A stretch of DNA of 64,000 nt from Baylisascaris procyonis (Eukaryota > Nematoda > Chromadorea > Rhabditida > Ascarididae). The notes beneath the pieces were generated by a model. The model worked only from the letters and a program-made list of their open reading frames with translations. It was not told the DNA's origin and did no database searches. Location: the NCBI GenBank assembly GCA_037389465.1, contig JAZARR010000089.1, positions 372,001-436,000 on the forward strand, in the 5' to 3' direction. This document shows, in pieces, positions 50,242 to 62,400 of this stretch (its first letter is position 1; each line of letters begins with the position of its first letter). Both the position numbers and the translations under genes were made by a program.

Positions 50242-53200
50242 ATGTTGAAATTATATTCGTCGATTGCGTCCTCTTCTACGAATCGATGGGTAAATCAATA
50301 TTTCTTTTTTCTTGATCTAATTTAATTATGCTTTTATTTATTCAGATTTTTTTTAGATTTTATGAAAAATTTCACAAAATTTTGAAAATTTCAGTGAGAA
50401 TATTAAATAATTTATTTCAATGTTTAAAGAGTAATTAAAAAATTCACTAAAATTGATGAATTTCCTTCTCTCAATGCAAAGGATGAAGGTGAAAAAGGGA
50501 GGAGGGGTGTTCAGGTGTTGCTACGTCTCCTTCCCATCTTCATAGGTGAAAATAGAGGGGAACTGATACCGATTAAATGTCGCAACCGAAGTTGAAAGAA
50601 TGCGTTATATTAGGGTAACTCTAAGATTAGGCTGATCGAAGTGGCCAAGTGGTAAAATTAGGCTGATCGAAGTGGCCAAGTGGTAAAATTAGGCTGATCG
50701 AAGTGGCCAAGTAGTAAAATTAGGCCGATCGAAGTGGCCAAGTGGTAAAATTAGGCTGATCGAAGTGGCCAAGTGGTAAAATTAGGCTGATCGAAGTGGC
50801 CAAGTGGTAAAATTAGGCTGATCGAAGTGGCCAAGTGGTAAAATTAGGCTGATCGAAGTGGCCAAGTGGTAAAATTAGGCTGATCGAAGTGGCCAAGTGG
50901 TAAAATTAGGCTGATCGAAGTGGCCAAGTGGTAAAATTAGGCTGATCGAAGTGGCCAAGTGGTAAAATTAGGCTGATCGAAGTGGCCAAGTGGTAAAATT
51001 AGGCTGATCGAAGTGGCCAAGTGGTAAAATTAGGCTGATCGAAGTGGCCAAGTGGTAAAATTAGGCTGATCGAAGTGGCCAAGTGGTAAAATTAGGCCGA
51101 TCGAAGTGGCCAAGTGGTAAAATTAGGCTGATCGAAGTGGCCAAGTGGTAAAATTAGGCTGATCGAAGTGGCCAAGTGGTAAAATTAGGCTGATCGAAGT
51201 GGCCAAGTGGTAAAATTAGGCTGATCGAAGTGGCCAAGTGGTAAAATTAGGCTGATCGAAGTGGCCAAGTGGTAAAATTAGGCTGATCGAAGTGGCCAAG
51301 TGGTAAAATTAGGCTGATCGAAGTGGCCAAGTGGTAAAATTAGGCTGATCGAAGTGGCCAAGTGGTAAAATTAGGCTGATCGAAGTGGCCAAGTGGTAAA
51401 ATTAGGCTGATCGAAGTGGCCAAGTGGTAAAATTAGGCTGATCGAAGTGGCCAAGTGGCTATTATTTAATCGGGTTGGAATTTTATATTCGTCGAATTTT
51501 CTCATCATTAGGAAAAATATAAATTATTAAGTCACATCTTAGCATAAAAATTTCAAAAAAAAAAAGAACTAAACGGCTATTATTTTATTTTCGGAAACGG
51601 TTAAATATGTTGTCTTATTTTTTTCCTCAGCAAAATATAATAATGAGAACACAAATATTACTTCCATATTGTGGAAATTTTATTTCGACGATATTATTGA
51701 CGGTCATTGATTTGTCGGTTTTTTTTTTTTTATGAGGAAGCATCTATATTGATAATGAAAGATTTTTATTATATTCCACTTCTGTGGTTACGGATTGAAG
51801 TCTACCCTTAAGTATTAGAATAATATAAAGTTAATATAAAGATAGAAGAAATAATCGAATATTTATTAAGCGTGTAGTGCTTTAAAAATTTGAATAGATT
51901 TATTTGATATCTTTGGAATTATAGCGTTTTTTTTTTTTTGGGAATATTTCAAAAAATGTTTACAATTCTTTAAAAAATTTCATCCAAGCTCATGTAGAAA
52001 GAGTGAGGAAGGGGAATATGCAATTGTGACCGCAACAAATGCCCCTGCCTAATCCATCTACCTTCTTTTTCCCTCTTCAATACATTACTTAACGTTTATG
52101 CATAGTTAGTGGATTATAAAATGAATTTTGAAGTTAATTTAATTAAAGATTGTTGCACGTGCACTAACAAATGTAGCACAAGAATCGACCAAGGTGGTGG
52201 ACAGCTCAAAAGAACAACCAACAAAAGTGCAACCATCAAAAGAAGATGTCGATCAACTTTTCGCGACAGGTGATGAGACAAGAAATAAACGCAAACATGC
52301 TTTCAGGTTTTTTTTATTTTTTGTTTCATTTACATGCAAACTTTACATTGGAAGGGGAGCTTTTTCGAGAGTCGAGATGTGAAACCTGTCATATAACATC
52401 CGGTTTCCTGAGCCGGCATTTCTAAACTCTGGAAAGGAACTCCCCCCCCCCCCGTCACATCGCAGTTGGATGGGGGGACGGGGTCCGAATTAAATTAAAA
52501 TGATACTTTCGGATAGAGGAAGGAAAGCTCGAATGACAGCTTCCTGGTGTTTTGACACAAACTAGTAGTTCCGCATGTGTGTTTTCAAATGCTTTAAAAA
52601 ACTGACACAAACTATGCTTTTTAACAAGCTTCCTGGTTCCATTCGACAGGTGAGGTTATGGCAAAGATGAGATATTAATAAAGAATGGGAAGGTATATCG
52701 ATGATGTTTGTTGTTGTGCAATATTGAAATGACTCCTTTCAAGCATGAACCGTGTGGAGTTGATTGGAGGCGTCGCTGAGGCACCAATTCAGCGTGTGAC
52801 ACGTAGTGGTGGTGATTACGTAACTTTCAATATGATCACGAATGCTGAATTCCGTCGTCAAGGTTGTTTTTATTGATTTATTGATTTTTTTTTTTGCAAC
52901 TTTTTTGGCAGTTTGATTTGACGAAGCGCCAAATTGAGCTTAGATTTGATATGGGACTGTAAAAACGGATTCTTATGTATATAGTTCTTATAACGGCTGT
53001 CCTTTCCATTAAGGACCTAAGGCGGGAAGGACAGAAGGAGATGGCTAAAATGAGAATTACGACTGCTGCAATATTTTAAGGGTTTTTTTTCAAGGAATGG
53101 TTTTTGTCTTCTGTCAACTTGGTATGATAGAGTTTCATGGATCTAGCATCTCTTGTAATATAATGCTTTTAAAATCGACAGTGTAATCGTCGAATTGGTA

Positions 53201-54320
53201 AGGATTTTACATCGTTCAGAGCGTAGTCGTTAGCAGTGGTTGTGAAAGTCATTTATGAAAACATCGTTGTTTGATTGATGATTCGATTCACTCATAATTT
53301 TTGAACTTAATTGGAACTTAAGTTGAAAGGTTGCTTTTTTTTGTTCTCTTTGTTTGATAATACGACCGGTACATTCGTTTATTTTTATGCAGTGAAATAC
53401 AGTGGAGGTGCAGGTCAAATTACTGATAAATTGATTGATTTGCAACACATGTAATATGCAATGATAGATTGTTTAATTGCATTGCATTTGAAATATGCAC
53501 CATGCAATCGTTGTGTGTGTATGTATGTATGTGTAAGAGATCTCTTAATTTAGATGGTGAACGCGCTGATCAATCAGAGCTGCATTCGATATCAGTGTTT
53601 GGTCGTGCTGGTGATTTCGTGTTGAGAAATATTCAAAAAGGTACAATTTAATTTTGCAATTTTGCAGTTCATTTCTTTAAAAAAAAATTTCGAGTTTCCG
53701 ATGGTGATACTTGAGATGGGGGTCGATGACTTTTTATTGCAATGGTATTGAAAATATTAAAAGTAATGTAAGTAATTAATTAAAGGTAATATAATTTAAA
53801 GTAATAGATCCGTTGGATGGATGGATCCGTTCTGTGAAGAGAGATGAGCAAAAGAAAATATGTTTCTTGAAGAGGAGTTTGAATCCATGTAAAATTCGGA
53901 TCTCCTATGTTTTTTTGTCATTTATCACATTAGCAGATGAAAATGGAGACCAGTCGTTAATTTTTACGATTCAGATCGGCTGAAATTTGAGAGAAAAAGG
54001 AGTGGGTACCAGGGACGGCATCACTGCCTTTCGTGGATTTTTCCATTTCCATCAGTTTTATCGGTTAGTCGTTAAGCCATTATTGCATTTGTCTGTAGTC
54101 GGCTTTGAAGCTTATCTATCACTAGGTGTTCAGATATATTGAATACATTGAATTTTGAGGTACACGTGTGTTCGTTAGTGGTCGTATCCACTATCAAGTG
54201 ATGACACGTGATGACGGTGCACGAATGGGTCGTATGGCAACAATCAATGCTGAAGTCGTACAACCACTCGCCAAAATGCGTCCCCGAATCGACGGCGAAG
54301 CCGAAAATGATTCCCATTGA
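50242..54320 (+). CDS. SSBP1 (mtSSB): Mitochondrial single-stranded DNA-binding protein (five exons)
   Basis: Binds single-stranded mtDNA during replication, in the matrix, usually as a tetramer. Exons: 50242-50289, 52149-52306, 52744-52862, 53554-53640, 54160-54320, all in phase, total 190 aa. Exon 1 gives MLKLYSSIASSSTNRW, a basic Ser-rich start typical of mitochondrial targeting. The OB fold begins NRVELIGGVAEAPIQRV (human NRVHLLGRVGQDPVLRQV), continues YVTFNMITNAEFRRQ, LHSISVFGRAGDFVLRNIQK (human [21 protein letters not shown]), GTRVFVSGRIHYQVMTRDDG and GRMATINAEVV, and ends GEAENDSH. About 60 polar residues lie between the leader and the OB fold, so it is longer than human mtSSB (148 aa precursor). 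The downstream TERT start overlaps its last codons. Confidence 0.93.
50623..51461 (+). repeat. 31-bp tandem repeat, about 27 copies, mtSSB intron 1
   Basis: Nearly identical head-to-tail units, TAAAATTAGGCTGATCGAAG followed by TGGCCAAGTGG. Only a few changes are seen (GGCCGATCG in two units about 12 units apart; AGTAG once). It holds one TTAGGC and one TGGCCA palindrome per unit. The rest of the 50,290-52,148 intron is AT-rich without features. Confidence 0.97.
52149..52306 (+). CDS. mtSSB exon 2, long polar linker
   Basis: Encodes IVARALTNVAQESTKVVDSS, then KEQPTKVQPSKEDVDQLFAT and a basic NKRKHAF. Only the donor TTTCAG|GTTTTT keeps the frame into exon 3; the earlier ACAG|GTGATG would create a stop. 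The first part fits an amphipathic targeting helix. The charged rest is unlike other mtSSBs I know and may be cleaved off or form a flexible spacer. Confidence 0.75.
52307..54159 (+). other. mtSSB introns 2-4
   Basis: Introns 52307-52743, 52863-53553 and 53641-54159 separate the OB-fold exons. They contain a C run (52,441-52,454) and a short GTAT repeat near 53,515-53,533. A possible GAAATACAGTGGAGGTGC stretch at about 53,393 follows a good CAG but is not needed for the fold and was not used. Confidence 0.65.
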
Positions 54321-55764
54321 ACGTTGTGCTGATAGGCTGCTTAACGCTTTGGGATTCGAAACGATTTGCGATACTTTTGAGTGTACTACATTTGTCGCGC
54401 CAGCAAACAGTTATGAAACTACGGATCAAATTTTCCGTGATCTTGAGCTTGAGCTCGAACTTGAGCCAAGGTCAGGAGGTTACTCGAAGGGGATACTATT
54501 TCTAAAAGGCTTACTTTCTCATACGTTATTTGATGATCTCTTAGGAGTCTTTCAGAATAATTGTGAATTCGTGAAAAACAGACTTGGTCTTAAATTGAAA
54601 TATGCAAATATTTTTTTGAATGTTTTCGAATGGATTACGAACGCGGCCTAATTATGCAAATATTGTTGACTGCTATTGTTTGTTTTTTTTTTTTGTGAGT
54701 TCTTTGTACTGATTTACGATAGATATCAGTAAATATTGGATGATCTGCAGCTTTATTTAAATAAATGCTGTACGTTTTGTTTGATTTCTTACAATTTTCT
54801 ATAATTAAAGGTTTATTTCCTCTCTTTTGATATTGTTTTTTTAGTGTATTTAAAAATAAAAGTTATTTTTAGATGCACCTCTGAAGTAAAGAATATTTAA
54901 TAATTAACTTCTAGTAGTTATGTCGGGAGTCATTTTCTTCTAAACAGTTTCGTTGATATTTTATTTTGAAAACGATTCCCCATTGGTTTTTCCTCTCTCT
55001 CTCTCTAATCATAGTCACTTTCGAAAATATATGGAAATTATAGAAGAAGATGAAGTTATTATTGGTGATATAGGGTATATTCATAAAGTGAGTATCGTTG
55101 AGGAGGGGAGGAAGAGGAGTTTTTGATTCTTGAGGAGCCTGGAACGCGTGGGTATTAAATGGCTTAAATTCAATGTGATGATGTTTATGTATGTTCCTGA
55201 AACAGGTAAATTTTAATAAAGGACATAAAAGAGTAATGGGGAGGGAAGGATTAAATAAATGGCTGTTTCGTTTTCTCTGATTTTAAAAGCTGTTTATAAG
55301 ATGAACGATCATGCAACAAAAAAAAAATTTTTTTAATTAGTTTTCCCGCATTATTGAAATGCTTTTTTTTTGCACCATTTGATCGCGGTATTGTGCTGTA
55401 GATTGAGAAAATAATTCGAATGGAATGATATGAATAAAGAGATCATTGATTTTGCGCTTATTTTAGATAAAAATATTCTTTTACGGCTCAAAATGGATGA
55501 AAAGGTTCATGAAAAAAGGTCAGCAGTTATGTCTTTGTTATGTAATTTTTTTTTTTTTGCTGTCTAATATATGTTTAATATATAATTTTTTAAAAATATA
55601 ATTTGAGTAAAAACAAAAAAATTAATCTAAAAAAATGGAAGTTTGACTGTAATATAATGTCCTCTTATTTAAGCTTTTTGGGGTTTTTTTTTAAAACTTA
55701 GGTGAACGATGGGGATAAATGTGTATTTGATCGTTACGGTGACTATTTGCAGAGAGTGGAAAAT
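54307..55764 (+). CDS. TERT N-terminal exons 1-4 (provisional)
   Basis: Exon 1 encodes MIPIERCADRLLNALGFETI and a Leu/Glu-rich end. Exon 2 encodes SHFRKYMEIIEEDEVII. Exon 3 encodes DKNILLRLKMDEK. Exon 4 encodes VNDGDKCVFDRYGDYLQRVE then N. Phases fit the clear exon at 56,659. An alternative uses the stronger donor AAA|GTGAGT at 55,088 and joins exon 2 straight to exon 4, skipping exon 3, also in frame. No TEN motif is visible. Exon 4 may begin the CP region, with F..YGDYLQ beside human LFLELLGN. Confidence 0.6.
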
Positions 55765-56391
55765 GTAGTATGAAGAGGGAAAGGGGATTTTCGGGTGATG
55801 CTTTTTCATTTCTTCAATAAAAGAGCTTAGGATGGTGAGATAAAGTTGTGATAGGATTACAGTATTACAATATCTATGGGTGTATGGTTGGATTACCGCA
55901 CTTCGTACTGATTAGCCTGAATCAGGGGAAAGTGAATAAGTAGGAATTTGATTAATCCATCCGCCTAGCCTCTTCTTTAATAGCACGATTGATGGCAGAG
56001 TTGTTCACAAGTAGAGAACAAGGGAGCAGCATAACAGGTGCTATCAAGTAATTTTCATGCAGATTTTAGAGTGTTGATTATTTAGGAAGGGGAAGAGAAG
56101 ACATGAGATGGATGGAAGGGAACGTCGAGTACCAATCCTGAAAATGCCTAATTGGTTATCGGTGTGTTTTTGTAGGGAAAGATTTAATTGGCCACCAGGA
56201 CGGCTTGCTGTAGTGGTTGGTTGTTTGTTGTTTAATTTATTCAATTTAATAATATCACTGTTATTTACATTTGAAGGATGGCTAAGGCATTTCTAGGTTA
56301 GAGAGAGATAAAAGCAGGGAGGGATGAGGGGGGGGGGTACTATTTGGATTGTGAAACTGTGGACAGAAAGCACTATATGTATGCGTCTACA

Positions 56392-56465
<74 letters not shown>

Positions 56466-59400
56466 GCTTGAGTATCCTTGTGTTTCATTTGTTTATTTAC
56501 TTATCTTTATTCACTTATTTATTTATTTATTTATTTATTTGTTAATTAATTAATTAATTAATTAAGTTATTTATTTATTTCGAACTGGGGAGAATGTAGG
56601 AAAAAGATGCAAAAAAAGTAATTTATTGTTTTTATGTTATTTATGATTTGTTTTGCAGCTGAAAAATAAAATTCCTTACGCATTAATGAAACAGATGCTT
56701 GGTAAAGAAATGCATGAAAAAATTGAGGGCTCACATGGCGCTTTGCAATTGCAAGAGATTTGCAACGAGATTCTAAAGAGGTGACAATTTGTTTACTAAT
56801 TTATTTTCACGATTTTTGACAGTTAAAATTTCAATTGGAAATTAGTGTGATTTTTTATATTCTTAAAATTTAGTGCAGTGGGCAGGTGATGTAAAACTTT
56901 TATGACCCCTTTCCCGTCTCTCCCCCCTCCCCTAGCCTAAATTTACCCGGGTGATCGCCCTTACTTTCTATGTCTATCGTTGTGTTATGGTATTTAGGCA
57001 TCCTGAATTATGAACAATAATATCATAGCAATCATCAAGTAATTTGAAGTATTACTGAAGGCGATAAAAGCAATAAAAAAGTTTCTTTAATGAGAGCGAT
57101 AAAAAATTAATTTCTATGATTGAATTGTTCCAATGATTTTCACTCAGGAATTTCTTAGTTTTATTGTAGAGGAAGCGTTAGCATCCTCGAATCTGTCAGA
57201 ATTGACTTAGAAATCTGTGGGGTTTTTTGTTCATGCTGAAAATATTTTATAATTCATTTTTATTAATGGTGATTTCATTTTACGACGAGGAATTTGATGG
57301 GAATTCTTATTGAAGATGGGAATTGTTTTATTTTTTAAAGTTGTTTTAATTTCTATTTCAACGTCATTTTTATTTTCTTCTTTCATTTGTCTATTATCGA
57401 TTGTTTTAATTAGAGTAAAAAAAATTTTTTTTGAAGTGGTTTTCAATGCTTTGTAAGAAAATTTCCTTTATGATGCTGTTTTATTTGCAGTAATGTCAAT
57501 TCTTGAACAATAAAGTGCATCAGTGCGGCGTTGTTCTAAATGAGGGGGGAGAGGGCTGTTGCAGTTGTAATTCACTAATAATTAAAATTAAATTTGAAAA
57601 CAATTAGAAGTTGTTTTATCGATGCAGATGCATCGGTGACGATAGGGATTTAACTAGTATTTATTACGATGTGATGTTTTTTATTGATTATGGTGGATGG
57701 CAATGTAAAGCGATGTTGGCTTATTTATTTATTTGTTTATTTATTTGTCTGTTTGTCTGTTTGTTTGTTTGTTTGTTTGTTTGTTTATTCAGACGATTAT
57801 TTACTTTATTATAAAACGTTCATAGTGACGCTGTCCAAGTTGTAGGCATCGTCGTTTGAGTGTGCATTATTTACTCAATAATACTGTACCTTCGATGATT
57901 CGTTATCAGTTTGCTGTTATGTTGCAGTAAGTTGTTAAGTTTTTTTATAGTTAATGATAGCTGTGATTGTGGATTATTGTTATAAATTTTTCAGTTGATG
58001 ATTTGAATTGAAAAATAAATAAATAAATAATCTACCAGATGTGTTTTCTAGCATTAATTTTACGAAAATGTGTTTTTAAGCTTCAGTGTTTTCTAGGGAT
58101 AGATATTTCTGAATTGTTTTCCTTGATCATCCGAGAACCTTTGTTCTGGATCTTTAGTGGTTGGAGCACTTCTATGGTTTTAGCTCAGTGTTTCTACGAA
58201 GTGTGTTCATTGAAAGATTGCGGGATTGCAATTTGTAGATTGGGAGTGGATTCCAGAACGAAAATAAATCGTCTCCATGCTGTTGCCTGAAATCCATACA
58301 AAGTTTGAGCCATTTCCGAACTGATAGAAACCTCTAGATCACTAGCGGGAACATCACTTCGACAGAATGTCTAACCTCAAGAGTGAACTTATCAAAAAAT
58401 CTGACCTCGAGGGTGAACCTGATGGAGAATCTGACCTCAAGAGTGGACCTGATAGGGGATCGAGCAGAACCCTGCAACCGTCTGGCAGTTGATAGGTTGG
58501 GCACTTAATCAGTATCGATGATGGGAAATGTGAAAACACACAGAGAATGAATTTGATAAGTCAAATGTGACACTAATGACGTTGTATAGTGTTAGATTAA
58601 TGCGATATCAGTTATTCAATCCAAAAACTTTGATAAACTTTATTGAAGTTATCTTTGATATATCACCACCAAGAAATTTCAATAGTTTTTTAAAAATTCA
58701 TCATTAAATTCGTTGAATTTTAGAAATAATTTTTTTCTTTGATAAGAATTTTTATAAAATTATTGAAAATATCATTGCAAATTCTTATATTAACTTTTTT
58801 TAAAAAATTTTTCCTTTTATTTTATTTTATTTATTTTTCATCTATTTAATTTTTTTTCTTGTTTAATATTTTAGACGTCCAGTAAGTTTTGCACAATATC
58901 GTGCATTTCTACGATCAGTGTTCCGTTTCCTATTTCCCGTTTCATTGATCGGTGAATCGAATTTGAAACTTGTTGTGGATAGTGCCGCTGCAAATATTTT
59001 CAATCTTTGGTTAATTTTTCATTTTTTACTTCCTTTTTTTCCATATTTTCTTCTATAGTTTATTTAATTCTTTCTAATTAAAATTCTTTATCGTTAACAC
59101 TTCACTTACTCGCGATCCTATAAATCCTAATTGCTTGTTCCACAGACGTTCTTTTAGTCGGGGAATCAATTGGTATTGCTTCTCGCATGCGAATATAGTA
59201 TATAATCGTGATTCTTATCTCGATTAAATGGGGTCAAATTTATAATAATGGTCGAGATCAAAATTGACTGGACCTCTGCCATTTATCGTTTTATCAACCA
59301 GTCCTCTTATAGAAGCTATTCTCTGCTAGCAATCCATTTGAACAGGAATTTTAGTGGGGAAGAAACCTTTGAGATTATGAAGCGGAACGTAAGCAGTTAC

Positions 59401-62400
59401 CATCATTTACGAGAAGATTGGTTATCCAACAAAGCGGATGCACAATAAAGCTGGAAATGAACAAGTTTAATGCAAATTTCCAACGATGGAATAGCGTCAG
59501 AAAAATGAGGGGGGTGGGATGGGAGGGGGGGTTATGACCCGAAATAATAGGAGTGGTGATTTTATTTCATCGAGAACGATAGGCTTTCAATTGCAGTCGT
59601 TGTGAGACAATTCATTTCAAAAGATTCTTTTCGGGATCGTTGAAGAGTTCAAAAGTGGAATGGTTGAAATATTTGGAATCGTTATTGGATCGGACGATCG
59701 TTTTTCGAGCGATCATTCATTGGTTGCTCTTGTTTGCTATCACCCTAACTAAGTTTGTTTTAATTTTATTTTATTTAAATAATAAATACATAGACGTTAA
59801 TAATATACATAGACGCTTACTATTTATTGAATTTCTTTTATTTCGATAGGAAGATTTATAAGTTTATTCCATCTGTTCACCTTCTCATTCCATTTAACTT
59901 AGAATATGGGAAGGATGGATTGGGGCAGTGAAATGTTCGTAGCGAATTGGAATGCTATTTGTGAGTTTTTGCTAATATTTGGTTTGTGATTCTAATTAAA
60001 ATGATTGTTTTGTGGGTTTCTGTTTCGGCCATCTAAAGGGTGGGAGGGGGTAAATACGATATGCACTAGAGAACCCGTATTTTTTTTCCAATACCTTAAG
60101 GGTAGTGAATAATGCTGCATTGATCATTCACACACTTTTCAGCATCTATCTTTATTTCGTTTCATTTCTGGATCTTGGCTTGATTCTGCAGAAAACCCAT
60201 TTTAGAAAGGATATTTATCAGCATGAAGTGGATCCAGCGGGGTTTAAATTCCTGCGATGGCTGAAAAAAAAAACAGAATTAGGCTCCTCGCTGTAGAAAA
60301 CGTTTAGAAATTAATAAAAGAGCAGGATAAAAAAAAAAGAATAAAAAGGGACACAGCTAAGAGCGGATGAAATTTAATTATCAGCGATCTTTTCTCTAAG
60401 ACCGGAAAAAAAAGCTTTCTTTTCTTGATATTAGATGATAAAATGGTTGACATCAATTCTAATGATTTAATAAATAATTTTAATTCGATTATTAACGATA
60501 TGAATTAATTTTAATATAGTCTAATTTGTTTTACTTTTCTCTCACAGTAATAGGATTTCGGTTTAATTTTCTTGGATTATGCGTTTCATCGTATTTTAGA
60601 AACTCGCACCGTATTTTTATTTATGTGTTTGCAAAGTGACGATTCCCTGGCAAGTATTCCTTATACATCATGCGAGTTTTAGATTCAGAATGGTTGTTGC
60701 TTGGGAGGGGGGGGGGGGAAGGTGGGTGGTAGAGGTGATTCGCTGAGTAAAAATATTTAGTTGTCATTAAAATGCTGCTGTGTTTCTTCGTTACTTAGTT
60801 CTTTTTTGTTTTTTTTTTCGTAGTGAGGGGGTGATCACCTATACCACAGTCAGTAGTGCATTCAGAGGTGATAACGAGGGGAAAGAGGAGAGAGGAGGGA
60901 TTGGGTCCGAGTGACCAATCCTCTCCCCCCCCCCACCCCCCACCCCCCCCCCGCTCTCCCCGTCCCTGCCATCTCCTAGTGGTTGTTCTCCTCTCTGAAT
61001 GCATGCGCTATAGGCTGTAATAGATTAAATGTGAATTGATTTAACTCGATCAGTGAAATTTATATCAATATCTTTAGGTCGATGTTTTATGTATCAGATC
61101 AGAAGCAAACGAATCGTCTTATTTTCTATCGCAAAGATACTTGGAGATACATTGAAAAGCATAGCTTCAAGATTCTTCAATGGAAACGCGAACTGCGACC
61201 AGTTGATTGTGAGTGCTTTCATATCAGTTCGTATTTGTTTCATCTCAATTTTCCCGTTGGTTAGATGTGTTGATTGAGGTAGGATACCTGGTTGCTTGGT
61301 TTATCCCAAAAGTAGGATACCTGGTTGCTTGGTTTATCTGAAAGGTAGGGTACCTGGTTGCTTGGTTTATCCGAAAAGTAGGATACCTGGTTACTTGGTT
61401 TATCTGAAAGGTAGGGTACCTGGTTTCTTGGTTTATCCCAAAGGTGGGACACCTGCTTGCTTGGTTTATCAGAATGACCGAAAATAGAGAAGCATGGTGC
61501 TAATGTGTTGCTCACTTGGACAAAGAACGAAATGATGTTGGTTTTGGTAGGGATTTTCCTGGATATTGCTAAAGGCATAACGCGACATGCCGAAATATTA
61601 AACAAGAGGGTGACGAAAGGTTTTTTTGGTGGTTTTAAATCTGACATCATCAAAGCCGAAGATGTCAAATGTTGCGATAAATGGACAGAGATGTAGAATG
61701 GATGAAACTTACTTCCTCAGACACTTGAGAGAATAGGAGAAACGCTTCCCGACAGAAATTTTGTTGGGAATTTTGCAAAGAAGCTTAATATGAAAATGTT
61801 TGTGCTAACATATCAACTTATTGAGGGAACATTTGAGTTAATTTACAACGAAATATGATGTTGTTTTACTTACATATGTTACTGTAGGTGTGTATATCTA
61901 CATCTATGCGTTTATGCTAATCTAAAATGCTATGAGAATATGCAAAAATATGTAAGAAGCCAATTTAAAGAAGGAAAAAAAACAAAAAGCAACTTAAATG
62001 ACTTTTGATTCAATTGTTCTGGGCAAGGTTTTATCACTCTTTGATCGCTACGATTAGAAAACAAGCAAAATCCTTCTATGTATCTATTGGTGATATTTCG
62101 CTAGAATGATTTGACATGTAAAATAGTTTTTTTTTTTTCAGCTGAAGAGAAGGTCGGTCCATTCCGTGCAGATCTGAGGTTCGTTCCGAAAGGATACAAA
62201 ACACGTCCGCTAATGATTCCACCACAGTGTCCTAATGATCGAAGCTATTGTAAAGGTGCTTTAAAGAAAGTGAATGGCCTACTCGATTTTATATGTAATA
62301 CGGTACGGCATACGAAAGGTGCACATCCGTTGACCGGTGCAGCAATTCTTGGAAGTTGGTTCTCGATTATTTTTTTAAATTTTATTTTTTCATCTTGGAT

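Noticed and set aside
54208..54306. Upstream TERT start at 54,208
   Set aside because: It would overlap 113 bp of conserved mtSSB coding sequence in another frame; the residues look like a shadow of the mtSSB exon. The ATG at 54,307 is preferred.
60105..60296. Extra TERT exon encoding KTHFRKDIYQHEVDPAGF
   Set aside because: It follows a CAG, but exon 7 already joins exon 8 in phase with the expected spacing of the HWL...FYV region.
61261..61696. Open frames on both strands near 61.3-61.7 kb, including 135 codons on the minus strand
   Set aside because: The 33-bp period keeps frames open; the sequence sits in a TERT intron and the peptides are repeats followed by unrecognised sequence.
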